Assembly (NCBI GenBank): GCA_947499255.1
Contig: CANMNF010000003.1
Location: 413,669-477,668, forward strand
Direction of reading: 5' to 3'
Length of the DNA stretch: 64,000 nt
From: an uncultured Sphingomonadaceae bacterium
Lineage (GTDB): Bacteria; Pseudomonadota; Alphaproteobacteria; Sphingomonadales; Sphingomonadaceae
Below the pieces are notes generated by a model. That model was not told the origin of the DNA. It was given only the letters and a program-made list of their open reading frames with translations, and did not search any database. Positions 17,180-26,333 of this stretch are shown here, in pieces. The stretch's first letter is position 1. Every line of letters begins with the position of its first letter. The position numbers and the translations under genes are program-made.

Positions 17180-18370
17180 CTATTTTTCTACGCCCGAGCA
17201 ATGCGCCAGTGCGCCAGTTTGCGCAGAAGAGCGGGCTGCCAATAGGCGCAAATATGCGTCAGCCACCGCGCCATTGATCGCATCCCAGCTATATTCACGG
17301 CTGCGCAATTCGCCCGCTTGCCCGTGGGCGGTGCGCAAATCTGGATTGTGAATGTAGCTTTCGATGACATCAGCAAAAGCCTGCGCTTGGCCAGGTTCCA
17401 CCAAACGCCCTGTTTCGCCATCGCGCACCAGGCTGGTACTGCCCGTCGCGCGCGCGGCGATGACGGGCAGGCCGCAAGCCATGGCCTCCAGCGTTACATT
17501 GCCAAACGTTTCGGTCACGCTGGGATTTAGCAGCATATCCATGCTGGCGACTGCGCGGCCCAGATCGGGACCTTTTTGAAAGCCTACAAAGATCGCTTCG
17601 GGCACTTGCTCGGTAAAGAAGTCCTTGGCTGGCCCTTCGCCGATCACCAACACTTTGAAAGGCACCCCGCGTTCGCGCAAATTGGTGACCGTTTCAGCAA
17701 AAACATCGATCCCTTTTTCAAGGACCAAGCGCCCGAGAAAACCGATTGCGACTTCATCATCGCCAATGCCAAGTTCGCGCCGCCAAGCCAGATCGCGGCG
17801 TGATGGATCGAAAATGTCGCGGTCCACACCGCGTGCCCAAATGCTGATATCATCGCCCATGCCTTGTTCGCGAAGGACCGCCGCCATGCTTTCTGACGGG
17901 GCAACCAAGGCATCGCAGCGATTGTAAAAGCGGCGCAAAATCGCTTCGGCAACAGGCTCCAAAAACGCCATATTGTAATAGCGCGGATATGTTTCGAACC
18001 GGGTATGGACAGAGGCAAGGATCGGCAGTTTGCGATCAAGTGCCCAGCTGACCGCGCGGTGCCCGGAAACATCGGGCGAGGCGACGTGGACGATATTGGG
18101 ATTAAACTCTTCCAGATCGCGCTTCACTTCCCCAAAAAGGCCAAGCGGGAAGCGATATTCCCCGCGTCCGGGAAATGGCATGCTGGGCAGGCCGATCAGT
18201 TCGCCAGCAGGAGCGAAGGCGGGCGGTTCAACCTTTGGCGAATACACACGCACATTCGCGCCCTGCCGCAGCAGGTAATCAACCAGCCGGTTCAGCGCCT
18301 GATTGGCCCCGTCTCGAACGTAGTTGTAATTGCCACTGAACAGGGCAACGCGAAGGTCGGTTAGATTCAT
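17180..18370 (-). CDS. Glycosyltransferase family 1/4 protein
   Basis: A 396-residue GT-B glycosyltransferase. The N-terminal acceptor domain has VALFSGNYNYVRDGANQALNRL and VHVASPDVSGHRAV. The nucleotide-sugar domain has IGFLGRLVLEKG, VLVIGEGPA and the EX7E-type motif NPSVTETFGNVTLEAMACGLPVIA. The closest known groups are GT4 enzymes acting on lipid acceptors, such as alpha-mannosyl or SqdX-like enzymes; the actual acceptor is unknown. The start at 18370 (MNLTDLRV) is chosen because the longer frame to 18553 has no homology-like N-terminus. The gene stands alone between rarA and the thioredoxin-like gene. Confidence 0.9.
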   Translation of the reverse strand: MNLTDLRVALFSGNYNYVRDGANQALNRLVDYLLRQGANVRVYSPKVEPPAFAPAGELIGLPSMPFPGRGEYRFPLGLFGEVKRDLEEFNPNIVHVASPDVSGHRAVSWALDRKLPILASVHTRFETYPRYYNMAFLEPVAEAILRRFYNRCDALVAPSESMAAVLREQGMGDDISIWARGVDRDIFDPSRRDLAWRRELGIGDDEVAIGFLGRLVLEKGIDVFAETVTNLRERGVPFKVLVIGEGPAKDFFTEQVPEAIFVGFQKGPDLGRAVASMDMLLNPSVTETFGNVTLEAMACGLPVIAARATGSTSLVRDGETGRLVEPGQAQAFADVIESYIHNPDLRTAHGQAGELRSREYSWDAINGAVADAYLRLLAARSSAQTGALAHCSGVEK

Positions 18371-18587
18371 GGCAAAGCGCTTTAGGCTAGTGACACGCAA
18401 TTGGCGAGGGGATCGCGTTGGTTGATGGAATGCGTGCCCAGAAATAGCTGTGAATAATTTTTCGCAGACGTCCCGCAGTATGGAGCGGCGTGAGGGTTTG
18501 GCACGGCTTGATACGGCTTGTGTAACCATTGCCGGGCTATTGGCGAAAACCATGATACTCGCTCAATATTTGGGAAGCTCAATAATT
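18371..18587. other. Divergent intergenic region, glycosyltransferase / thioredoxin-like
   Basis: A 217-base divergent region that must hold the promoters of both genes. TTGATACGGCTTGTGTAACC around 18507-18526 contains a weak -35-like word, but I cannot define -10 elements with confidence. No structured element was seen. Confidence 0.4.
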
Positions 18588-18983
18588 ATGAAAAATATCA
18601 AATCTCTCATTCTCGCCATCGTTGCGCTGTTTGCAGTTCTCCCCATGGCCGCATCTGCTGCGGTTGGCTGGAGCAATTATTCCGCCTCCAGTTTCTCCGC
18701 TGCGCAAGAACAGGGCAAAACCATCATCGTTGATGTCTATGCCGATTGGTGCCCCACATGCCGCGCGCAAGCTCCTATCCTTGATGAGCTGCGCAAGGAT
18801 GAACGCCTCGCTGATGCCGTGTTTATTCGCGTGAATTATGATGATGATAAAGCATTTCTTCGCGCACACCGTATCCCGCGCCAATCCACCATTCTGGTGT
18901 TTGAAGGCGGCGAAGAAAAAGCCCGCTCTATCGCGGAAACCAACCGTGATCGGTTGCGCACGATGATCATCGGCGCGCTTTAA
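18588..18983 (+). CDS. Periplasmic thioredoxin-family protein
   Basis: A 131-residue exported thioredoxin. A signal peptide (1-24, ending MAASAA) precedes a thioredoxin fold with the redox motif WCPTC (Cys55, Cys58), DVYADW before it and a cis-Pro context IPRQSTILVF. The next gene is ccdA, whose product passes electrons across the inner membrane, so this protein is probably its periplasmic partner for reducing substrates such as apocytochromes or oxidised thiols. The ATG at 18588 is preferred to the longer frame because it begins the signal peptide. Confidence 0.88.
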   Translation: MKNIKSLILAIVALFAVLPMAASAAVGWSNYSASSFSAAQEQGKTIIVDVYADWCPTCRAQAPILDELRKDERLADAVFIRVNYDDDKAFLRAHRIPRQSTILVFEGGEEKARSIAETNRDRLRTMIIGAL

Positions 18984-19034
18984 GCGAACCGCATTTCGCA
19001 TTTGTTCCAAAGCTTGCAATGAAAGCCTAATCCC

Positions 19035-19754
19035 ATGCTCTCCAGCATCGCTCTTGCTTTCGTTGCAGGCCTTGTGACGATCCTGAACCCCTGCGTCCTG
19101 CCGTTGGTGCCGATCATTATCACCACCGCTTTGAACAAAAGCCGGTGGGGACCGATGGCGCTGGCGGCGGGATTGGTATTGTCCTTCTCCATCTTTGGTC
19201 TGCTGGTGCTCGCCTTTGGCTTTTCTGTCGGCATTGATGGCGGTCTGGTCAGGCAAATCGCTGGCGGATTGCTGGTGCTTGCTGGATTTGTCCTGCTGGT
19301 GCCGCGCGCACAAATGGCGTTAAGCGGGTTTGCCGCGCCTTTGACCAGTCGCGGGCAGCAATTGCTGGGCAAGACGAGCGGTGATGGCGTGGTTGGTCAG
19401 TTTCTGGTCGGCGCTTTGCTTGGCCTTGTTTGGGCGCCGTGTGTTGGCCCGACTTTGGGCGTCGCGATTGCGGCTGCTGCGCAGGGTGAGAGTTTGCTCT
19501 CATCATTCCTGATTTTCTTGGTTTTTGGGCTTGGCGTTGCCGCATCCATCCTTGGCTTTGCTTATGGCTCACGCAAGGCGCTGGGCAATAAAGCCAAGGC
19601 ATTGGCGCGCATTGCCAGCATCGCCAAGCCGATGTTTGGTATAGCGGTGCTGCTGGTGGGCGTGATGGTACTAACCGGCTTTGACAAGGTGATCGAAATC
19701 GCCCTGCTCAACGTCATGCCGCAAAGTCTGATCGAGTTTACTACGCGCTTTTAA
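19035..19754 (+). CDS. ccdA: Cytochrome c biogenesis / thiol transporter CcdA
   Basis: A 239-residue polytopic membrane protein of the CcdA/DsbD-beta type with about six helices. The two redox cysteines lie in LNPCVLPLVPI and WAPCVGPTLGV, the duplicated NPC/APC motifs of the family. It would carry reducing equivalents from cytoplasmic thioredoxin to the periplasm. It follows the thioredoxin-like gene by 51 bases in the same direction. The stop codon at 19752-19754 lies inside the terminator stem. Confidence 0.92.
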   Translation: MLSSIALAFVAGLVTILNPCVLPLVPIIITTALNKSRWGPMALAAGLVLSFSIFGLLVLAFGFSVGIDGGLVRQIAGGLLVLAGFVLLVPRAQMALSGFAAPLTSRGQQLLGKTSGDGVVGQFLVGALLGLVWAPCVGPTLGVAIAAAAQGESLLSSFLIFLVFGLGVAASILGFAYGSRKALGNKAKALARIASIAKPMFGIAVLLVGVMVLTGFDKVIEIALLNVMPQSLIEFTTRF

Positions 19755-19812
19755 CGATAGAGGGCGCTTTTAATGACAAGGGCGGGGCTTTCGTCCCGCC
19801 CTCTATCGTTAT
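19752..19812 (+). terminator. Two-level hairpin overlapping the ccdA stop codon
   Basis: A perfect 15-base inverted repeat, TAACGATAGAGGGCG (19752-19766) with its complement at 19798-19812, starts on the ccdA TAA. A second stem, AGGGCGGG with CCCGCCCT (19779-19802), competes for the same right arm. It is positioned between the convergent ends of ccdA and typA and could stop transcription from both sides, although T runs are short. Confidence 0.65.
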
Positions 19813-19847
19813 CAGGCCGTTTATAACTATCAGGCCCCTTATTGTAA

Positions 19848-21662
19848 CTAGGCCTTGCGCTTGTGGCGCTTGCGCTCATGCGGATCGAGATAGGATTTGC
19901 GCAGGCGGATATTTTCCGGCGTCACTTCGACCATTTCATCATCATCGATATACGCGATGGCCTGTTCCAACGTCATCGCGCGTGGCGGCGTCAAACGGAT
20001 GGCGTCATCTTTGCCAGAGCTGCGGAAGTTGGTGAGCTGTTTGGACTTCATCGGGTTGACTTCAAGATCATCGGGTTTGGCGTTTTCACCAATGATCATA
20101 CCTTGATAAAGCTTTGTGCCTGAAGTGATGAAAAGCTCGCCACGGTCTTCAAGCATGTTGAGCGCGTAAGCGACGGCATCGCCGTTCTCCATTGAGATAA
20201 GCACGCCGTTCTGACGGCCCTCAATCTTGCCTTTGTACACGTCGTATTTTTCAAACAGACGGTTCATAATGCCAGTGCCGCGCGTGTCAGACAGGAATTC
20301 CCCATGATACCCGATCAGGCCACGTGACGGGGCGGAGAAGGTGATACGGGTCTTGCCTTGGCCAGACGGGCGCATTTCGGTCAGCTCGCCTTTGCGGCGC
20401 TGCATCTTTTCAACAACGGTGCCCGAATGTTCATCATCCACATCGATGACGACGGTTTCATACGGCTCCTGCCGGACGCCATTTTCTTCGCGATACAGAA
20501 CGCGCGGGCGCGAAATGCCAAGCTCAAACCCTTCGCGGCGCATTGTTTCAATCAACACGCCAAGCTGCAATTCGCCCCGGCCTGCAACTTCAAAACTGTC
20601 CTTGTCATCGCTTTCGGTAATGCGAATGGCGACGTTCGTTTCTGCTTCACGGAACAAGCGATCGCGGATCATGCGGCTGGTAACCTTGTCCCCTTCGCGG
20701 CCCGCCAATGGGCTGTCATTCACGCTAAATCGCATGGCGAGGGTGGGGGGATCGATGGGCTGTGCGGCAATCGGCTCGCTCACAGCGGGATCTGCAACGG
20801 TGTTGGAAACGGTGGCCTTTTCCAGACCGGCGAGCGCAATGATATCGCCAGCGCGCGCGTTTTCCACCGGCACACGGTCCAGCCCGTCAAAGCTGAGCAG
20901 CTTGGTTGCGCGGCCCACTTCAACCACATTGCCTTCTGAATCGAGAGCATGGATCGGATCGTTCACTTTTACAGTGCCTGATTGCACGCGGCCTGTAAGC
21001 ACGCGGCCCATAAAGTTATCGCGGTCCAGCAAGGTGGCGAGGAACGAGAACGGACCGCTTGCATCAAGGCCCGGCTCTGGCACGTGATTTACAATCAATT
21101 CAAACAACGGATCGAGCGTGCCTTCGCGGGTGTTTTCATCTTCGCTGGCATAACCATCGCGGCCTGATGCCCATAGAGATGGAAAATCGAGCTGTTCATC
21201 GGTTGCATCGAGGCTGGCGAACAGGTCAAACACTTCATCGAGCACTTCTTGCGGGCGGGCATCGGGGCGATCGATTTTGTTGACCACGACAATGGGGCGC
21301 AGGCCAAGAGCGAGCGCTTTGCCGGTAACAAATTTGGTTTGCGGCATCGGCCCTTCGGCAGAATCGACCAGCAGGATAACGCCATCGACCATCGACAAGA
21401 TGCGTTCCACCTCGGCACCGAAATCGGCGTGACCGGGAGTATCGACGATATTAATGCGCGTATCGCCCCATTCAACGCTGGTGCACTTTGCCAGAATGGT
21501 AATCCCACGCTCTTTTTCCAAATCGCCAGAATCCATCGCGCGCTCTTCAATGCGCTGATTTTCGCGAAAAGTTCCTGATTGGCGGAATAATTGATCCACC
21601 AGAGTGGTTTTACCATGATCAACGTGGGCGATAATCGCCACGTTGCGAAGAGGGGCTGACAT
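19848..21662 (-). CDS. typA: GTP-binding protein TypA/BipA
   Basis: A 604-residue ribosome-associated translational GTPase. G1 is AHVDHGKTT, RGITI the G2 loop, DTPGHADFG G3 and NKIDRPDAR G4, followed by domain II, III and V-like regions and the TypA-specific C-terminus with LTNFRSSGKDD and a basic HERKRHKRKA tail. It functions in ribosome assembly and stress adaptation. The start is ATG 21662 (MSAPLRNVAI); the 54 residues further upstream in the frame lack family character. It converges with ccdA across the hairpin at 19752-19812. Confidence 0.96.
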   Translation of the reverse strand: MSAPLRNVAIIAHVDHGKTTLVDQLFRQSGTFRENQRIEERAMDSGDLEKERGITILAKCTSVEWGDTRINIVDTPGHADFGAEVERILSMVDGVILLVDSAEGPMPQTKFVTGKALALGLRPIVVVNKIDRPDARPQEVLDEVFDLFASLDATDEQLDFPSLWASGRDGYASEDENTREGTLDPLFELIVNHVPEPGLDASGPFSFLATLLDRDNFMGRVLTGRVQSGTVKVNDPIHALDSEGNVVEVGRATKLLSFDGLDRVPVENARAGDIIALAGLEKATVSNTVADPAVSEPIAAQPIDPPTLAMRFSVNDSPLAGREGDKVTSRMIRDRLFREAETNVAIRITESDDKDSFEVAGRGELQLGVLIETMRREGFELGISRPRVLYREENGVRQEPYETVVIDVDDEHSGTVVEKMQRRKGELTEMRPSGQGKTRITFSAPSRGLIGYHGEFLSDTRGTGIMNRLFEKYDVYKGKIEGRQNGVLISMENGDAVAYALNMLEDRGELFITSGTKLYQGMIIGENAKPDDLEVNPMKSKQLTNFRSSGKDDAIRLTPPRAMTLEQAIAYIDDDEMVEVTPENIRLRKSYLDPHERKRHKRKA

Positions 21663-22054
21663 AACTGAGTTCCTGCAATCTTGAGAAGGCGGGTTTGAGA
21701 AGGCGAGGCAAGGGCAATGCTGCACCTGCGAAAAATTTGTGCCGCCTCTAGCGAAGTGACGTGACACCTGCAAGCGGCAACGCAGCGTATGCGCGCCCGC
21801 GCGCTTTTGGCCGGCACTTGGCAAGCAATTTTCAAGCAGTTCGCAAGAGCGATTGACTTCCCTTTACGTAAAGGTTAGGGGGTTAACTGTTGCGATAAAG
21901 CTACAGGTTCAGTTTCATTTGCAACCGGGCCATGACTTCCGATTGTGCGAAGTGGTTTGCAGCTTTATTTAATACAGGCCCTAGAGAGGTCGCCCTGCTC
22001 TGACGAATAATCGCGCCAAAAGCGGTGTTTTCAGAGAGTACCAGGGGGAGAGAG
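21663..22054. other. Divergent control region between typA and the TonB-dependent receptor
   Basis: A 392-base region without ORFs. The main signal is the palindrome at 21861-21874, described separately. The rest (21880-22040) is an AT-richer leader upstream of the receptor gene; I found no Fur-like box and no cobalamin riboswitch consensus there. Confidence 0.5.
21861..21874 (+). promoter_or_regulatory. Palindromic operator candidate CCTTTACGTAAAGG
   Basis: A perfect 14-bp palindrome lies just downstream of a TTGACT (21853-21858) that reads as a -35 element toward the TonB-dependent receptor. A dyad of TTTACGTAAA type sitting in the -35/-10 spacer is the geometry used by MerR-family activators. 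No clean -10 follows, so the promoter call is tentative; the palindrome itself is directly visible. Confidence 0.45.
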
Positions 22055-24763
22055 ATGGAGAATTCAATGCAAAAGCTTAACGTCGGCACGGCCGGCTTTT
22101 CGCGGACTCTGCTGTGCAGTGCCGCCGCCTTCGCACTTTTTGCCCCTGTTGCGGTTCAGGCTCAGGCGGATCCCGATACAGATGGTTTCCAAGGTGAGCA
22201 GGACTTTAACGCAGGCAACGCGATTGTTGTGACCGCAACCAAGCGCGAACAAACCTTGCAGGAAATCCCGGTAGCTGTGTCGGTGACAAGCGCAGAAACG
22301 CTTGATCGCGAACAGATCCGTGACCTTAAAGATTTGCAAACCGTGGTGCCTTCACTGCGCGTGACCCAGCTGCAAAGTGCCTCCAACACCAATTTCATCA
22401 TTCGCGGATTTGGCAATGGGGCGAACAATGCCGGCATTGAACCGTCTGTAGGTGTGTTCATCGATGGCGTGTATCGCAGCCGCTCTGCCTCGCAGATCAG
22501 CGACATCCCCAATGTGAGCCGCGTTGAAGTCTTGCGCGGTCCGCAATCGACCTTGTTCGGCAAAAATGCTTCCGCCGGTATTATCTCGATGGTCACTTCT
22601 GAACCCTCTTTCACCCCCGGTGGCACGGCAGAGCTGTCTTACGGCAATTACGACGCCATTGTCGCCAGGGCCTATGTCACAGGCCCTGTCAGCGACAGTC
22701 TGGCGCTTAGCGGTGCAGTCGGCATCAATAAGCGCGATGGCTATAACGTTGATCTTGGAAATGATTCGCGCACGAATGAGCGTGATCGCTGGTTCGCTCG
22801 TGGTCAGGCGCTGTTTGACAATGGCGAGAATGTGAAATTTCGTCTAATTGCCGATTACGATAAGATTGATGAAAATTGCTGTGGTGTTGTAAACGTTCAA
22901 CCCTCCAGCTTCACACAGGCTATTCAGGCTGTTGGCGGTATGGTGAACTCGCCTGACAATGCCTTTGCTGACAATGTTTTCAATAACTTCCCGTCACGCA
23001 ATGCGGTCGAGAATTATGGTATTTCGGGCCAGCTTGATTACGAGATCAACGATGTCTTCACGCTGACTTCGATCACCGCCTATCGTGAAACGAAGGGCGA
23101 TTTTGGGCAGGATGTGGATTTCACCTCTGGTGCTCTGCTTGAACGGTTTAATCAGCAAAAGCTGGAAACGTTCACACAGGAACTGCGCTTTACCGCGGAT
23201 TGGGACAGAATTAGCGCGCTTGCTGGTGTGTTCTATTTTGATGAAAGCGTCGTGGAAGATCAGCAGGTCTTTTATGGCAATGATTTCCGTCCCTTTGCCA
23301 ATGTGTTGACCACGCAATTGCTGGGATCTTCACTGCTTGAAGCAGAAGGGTTGATCGGGACGCTTTCGGGTGATCCGGGGCAGTTCATCAACACCTTCTT
23401 TAGCGCTGGTCAAGTCGAGGGAGGCCGGTTCACATTGGACAACCAGGCGCTGTCCTTCTTTGCGCAGTTCGATGTTGAGCTTACCGATCGTCTGACTTTG
23501 ACGCTTGGCGGCAATTACACGCAGGATGAAAAGGTTGGTACGACAGATTATCAATCCTTTGGCACCTTCTCCAACATCGATCTTGTCTCTGTTGGCAACA
23601 CAGCCATCGTGGCGCAGGGTATTGCCGATCAAGTGGGCGCGGCTTTGATGCTGGGCCGTGCTGCATCGCAGGCCGAAATTCAGGCATTTGCCACCGGGAC
23701 AAGCCCGGCTGGTGCTGCAGGTGCGATGGCATTCCCGACGATCCAAGCCGGAGTGCAGGCCTTTGCCAACGCCAATGATACCAACCCGGCGGTAAACCCG
23801 CTGCTTCAGGCGCAGGCGCTGCAAAACTTCCCGCGCTTTGTAAACATTCCCAATGGGATTGAGCAGAGCGAGACTGATGATTCAGACTTCGCTTATACCG
23901 TGCGCCTTGCTTATGATTTGACGCCTGACGTCAACATCTATGCCAGCTACGCAACGGGATTTAAGGCCAGCTCCTTCTCGTTAAGCCGTGATAGCCGCCC
24001 GACGGCCGCCGATCTGCCAGCGGTGCAGGCTGCTAATCCCGGCTTTAACAATCTCACCTCAGGCAGCCGTTTTGCCGGTCCTGAAGAATCCGAGGTTATC
24101 GAGTTTGGGCTGAAAGGAAATTGGGGCGATTACAGCGCCAATCTCACAGGCTTTCGTCAGGATATTAACGGCTTCCAATCGAACGTGTTTACCGGGCAGG
24201 GCTTTATCCTTGCCAATGCCGGTAAACAGCGCACCTATGGTGTGGAATTGGAAAGCACGGCCAATCCCATTGATCCCTTGACGATCAATTTTGCGGTGAC
24301 GTGGCTTGATCCTGAATATGTCAGCTTCCCGCTATCGTCTGTAGGCGATCTGTCGGGCTTGACCCCTGCCGGTATCCCGGAATGGACCGTGATTATCGGC
24401 GGCCAATGGGAACAGCCTTTGGGCAATGGCGATACGCTGATTGCGCGCTCAACCTATGCTTATGAAAGTGAGAGCGAGATCGTCGATGGCCTTCCCGGCT
24501 TCCTTGATCCCACGCTGCCTGATGGCGGGCGTGCGCAAGCGGTTGCAGCGTCTGCGCAGTTCACCCGACAGGTTGATGAGCTGTCAGCTTCGCTAACCTA
24601 TGTGTTCGAAGACGCTGGTGTGGATTTCAGCATCTGGGGCCGCAATCTGCTCAATGACCGGTACTTCCTGTCATTGTTCGATTCTCCAGCGCAGCCGGGA
24701 TCAATCTCTGCCTATCCCAACCAGCCACGCACTTATGGCGCGACTGCAAAGGTTCGCTTCTGA
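22055..24763 (+). CDS. TonB-dependent outer-membrane receptor
   Basis: A 902-residue TonB-dependent receptor. A signal peptide ends near AQAQADPD. The TonB box-like AIVVTATKREQ is followed by a plug domain (EIPVAVSVTSAE, FIIRGFGNGANN, VEVLRGPQSTLFGKNASAG). A long 22-strand barrel ends in the aromatic terminus ATAKVRF. The NAGI(I)SMVTSEP variant and the large extracellular Ala/Gln-rich loop (around 540-600) resemble sphingomonad receptors for plant-derived or other organic substrates. The ligand cannot be assigned. The start at 22055 has GGGGGAG just upstream. A strong terminator follows the stop. Confidence 0.93.
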   Translation: MENSMQKLNVGTAGFSRTLLCSAAAFALFAPVAVQAQADPDTDGFQGEQDFNAGNAIVVTATKREQTLQEIPVAVSVTSAETLDREQIRDLKDLQTVVPSLRVTQLQSASNTNFIIRGFGNGANNAGIEPSVGVFIDGVYRSRSASQISDIPNVSRVEVLRGPQSTLFGKNASAGIISMVTSEPSFTPGGTAELSYGNYDAIVARAYVTGPVSDSLALSGAVGINKRDGYNVDLGNDSRTNERDRWFARGQALFDNGENVKFRLIADYDKIDENCCGVVNVQPSSFTQAIQAVGGMVNSPDNAFADNVFNNFPSRNAVENYGISGQLDYEINDVFTLTSITAYRETKGDFGQDVDFTSGALLERFNQQKLETFTQELRFTADWDRISALAGVFYFDESVVEDQQVFYGNDFRPFANVLTTQLLGSSLLEAEGLIGTLSGDPGQFINTFFSAGQVEGGRFTLDNQALSFFAQFDVELTDRLTLTLGGNYTQDEKVGTTDYQSFGTFSNIDLVSVGNTAIVAQGIADQVGAALMLGRAASQAEIQAFATGTSPAGAAGAMAFPTIQAGVQAFANANDTNPAVNPLLQAQALQNFPRFVNIPNGIEQSETDDSDFAYTVRLAYDLTPDVNIYASYATGFKASSFSLSRDSRPTAADLPAVQAANPGFNNLTSGSRFAGPEESEVIEFGLKGNWGDYSANLTGFRQDINGFQSNVFTGQGFILANAGKQRTYGVELESTANPIDPLTINFAVTWLDPEYVSFPLSSVGDLSGLTPAGIPEWTVIIGGQWEQPLGNGDTLIARSTYAYESESEIVDGLPGFLDPTLPDGGRAQAVAASAQFTRQVDELSASLTYVFEDAGVDFSIWGRNLLNDRYFLSLFDSPAQPGSISAYPNQPRTYGATAKVRF

Positions 24764-24793
24764 TAGAAGTTATACACAAACACTAAAGGAACA

Positions 24794-24818
24794 GGGGGCC
24801 CATTGCGGCCCCCTTTTT
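24794..24818 (+). terminator. Rho-independent terminator of the TonB-dependent receptor gene
   Basis: The stem GGGGGCC/GGCCCCC (24794-24813) with a six-base loop is followed by five Ts. It lies about 30 bases past the receptor stop and separates it from the DUF805 gene. Confidence 0.92.
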
Positions 24819-24881
24819 CTTGCCTGTTGTCTACAATTGTGATTGTTTGGAGTTATTGTTGGCTATCGAAGTGGGCTTTTA

Positions 24882-25337
24882 ATGGACTGGATGTTGTTGC
24901 CGTTTAAGCGGTATGCGGAGTTTTCTGGCCGTTCGCGCCGGATGGAATTCTGGATGTTCGCGCTGTTGAATACGATCGTGAGCATTGTGTTGGCCGTTGT
25001 TGTTTTTGGGATGTCGGGCGGAGCTGCTCTGACTGAAGTCAATCCTGATGATACATTGGCCCTTTATGGCGCCATGTTCAGCGGAGTTGGCCTGCTTTTT
25101 GTGGTTTGGTGGCTGGCTATCTTGATCCCCAGCATCGCCGTTTCGGTAAGGCGGCTGCATGATCGCGATATGTCGGGTTGGTGGTATCTTGGCTTTATTC
25201 TCGTCAGTTTGATCCCGTTTGTCGGGGTTCTCGCCTCAATTGGCTTTATCGTCATTATGGCGCTGCCGGGCACTGTGGGACCAAATCGGTTTGGCGAAGA
25301 TCCAAAGGGACGCGCTGATCCATCGGTATTTGAATAA
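24882..25337 (+). CDS. DUF805 inner-membrane protein
   Basis: A 151-residue DUF805 protein. The conserved start WMLLPFKRYAEFSGRSRRMEFW is followed by four hydrophobic helices, with the VRRLHDRDMSGWWYL loop between helices 3 and 4. The function of the family is unknown. The start at ATG 24882 fits the family; the extension to 24843 does not. The neighbour downstream is another multipass membrane protein of unknown role, so the two may be co-expressed, although 128 bases separate them. Confidence 0.9.
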   Translation: MDWMLLPFKRYAEFSGRSRRMEFWMFALLNTIVSIVLAVVVFGMSGGAALTEVNPDDTLALYGAMFSGVGLLFVVWWLAILIPSIAVSVRRLHDRDMSGWWYLGFILVSLIPFVGVLASIGFIVIMALPGTVGPNRFGEDPKGRADPSVFE

Positions 25338-25465
25338 GTTCGATTTGAGCTGAGAGCGGGCGGCGTGATTTTCAAATTAGGCGCCGCCCCTCCGAACTGG
25401 GTGCGCATTCTTGGCGAAGTTTCTCGTGCGGCTGCCATCTGCGCGACAATCAAAAAGGGGTCATC

Positions 25466-26329
25466 ATGGAATTTAGCGTAGGCAATGTCTTTTCGCGCAC
25501 ACTCTCGGTAATAAATGAACGGATGGGGCCGTTGATTGGCCTTTGGGCGCTTTATCTTGGTCTTACGATTGCCGCGGTGATGGTCATCGGCATTATGTTT
25601 GCTGTTGTTGGCATTGCCAGTGCTGGCGCGATGACCACGTTCGATGAAAATGCAGGCCTTGGCGGCCTTGCCGGATTGGGCGCCGGGATGATCATTGTGA
25701 TGATCTTGCTTTATGGTGGGTTGCTGTACCTTACCGCAGCGCAATCCTGCTCTTTCGCGGCGATGGGTGCGCCGTATGAACGCCCTTTGTTCGGGGAAGC
25801 CATGAGCCGTGGTTTCAAGGCAGGTATTCCCATGTTGGGCGTGGCTGTACTCCTGCTGATTTGCTATCTTGTTGTCGCGTTGATTTTTGGGCTTCTGACC
25901 ACAGCATTGGGCAGTGCCAGCGAGATTCTTGGCATTATTGCTATTGTGCTTTTTCTTCCGGCATTGATCTATATTGGGTGCCGTTTGAGCATCATGGTGC
26001 CAGTGGCCACGAATGAGCAGATCCGCAATCCGATAAAGATCATCACGCGCAGTTGGGAATTGTCGCAGGGCCATGTGCTGCAAATCTTCGGCATCATGCT
26101 CTTGTACCTTTTGGGGGTTAGCGTAGCGGGTTTGTTGTTGTTCGGCCCGATTTTCGCCTTGGCTGATATTGGCGGTACCGAGCCTGGCGTTTTTGTGATC
26201 CTGTACTTGTTGGTCGCGTATTTTGTTTTCTTGATCCTTCTAACCGTCTCCCAAGGCGTCATCGTCTCTGTCATCCACGGGCTTTTGTCCGGCAATACCG
26301 GCGAAGATCTCGGAGATGTCTTCGAATAA
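25466..26329 (+). CDS. Hypothetical multipass membrane protein
   Basis: A 287-residue protein with about six hydrophobic helices. The N-terminal soluble stretch EFSVGNVFSRTLSVINERMGPL resembles the start of the glycerophosphodiester-phosphodiesterase membrane-domain (DUF975/GPDPase_memb-like) family. Its inner part has PIKIITRSWELSQGHVLQIFG, also typical of that group. There is no catalytic domain, so a purely structural or transport role is likely. The ATG at 25466 has AGGGG seven bases upstream. It converges with the FtsX-like permease gene four bases beyond its stop. Confidence 0.75.
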   Translation: MEFSVGNVFSRTLSVINERMGPLIGLWALYLGLTIAAVMVIGIMFAVVGIASAGAMTTFDENAGLGGLAGLGAGMIIVMILLYGGLLYLTAAQSCSFAAMGAPYERPLFGEAMSRGFKAGIPMLGVAVLLLICYLVVALIFGLLTTALGSASEILGIIAIVLFLPALIYIGCRLSIMVPVATNEQIRNPIKIITRSWELSQGHVLQIFGIMLLYLLGVSVAGLLLFGPIFALADIGGTEPGVFVILYLLVAYFVFLILLTVSQGVIVSVIHGLLSGNTGEDLGDVFE

Positions 26330-26333
26330 TCGC

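Noticed and set aside
20341..21087. Plus-strand Ser/Arg-rich frame opposite typA
   Set aside because: Typical GC-rich antisense frame, no start signal, no family character.
21875..22054. Cobalamin riboswitch or Fur box ahead of the TonB-dependent receptor
   Set aside because: I looked for the B12-box and a 19-bp Fur-type dyad and found neither; the only clear dyad is the palindrome at 21861.
25064..26083. Minus-strand frame opposite two membrane-protein genes
   Set aside because: His/Asn/Lys-rich translation is the mirror of hydrophobic codons on the plus strand.
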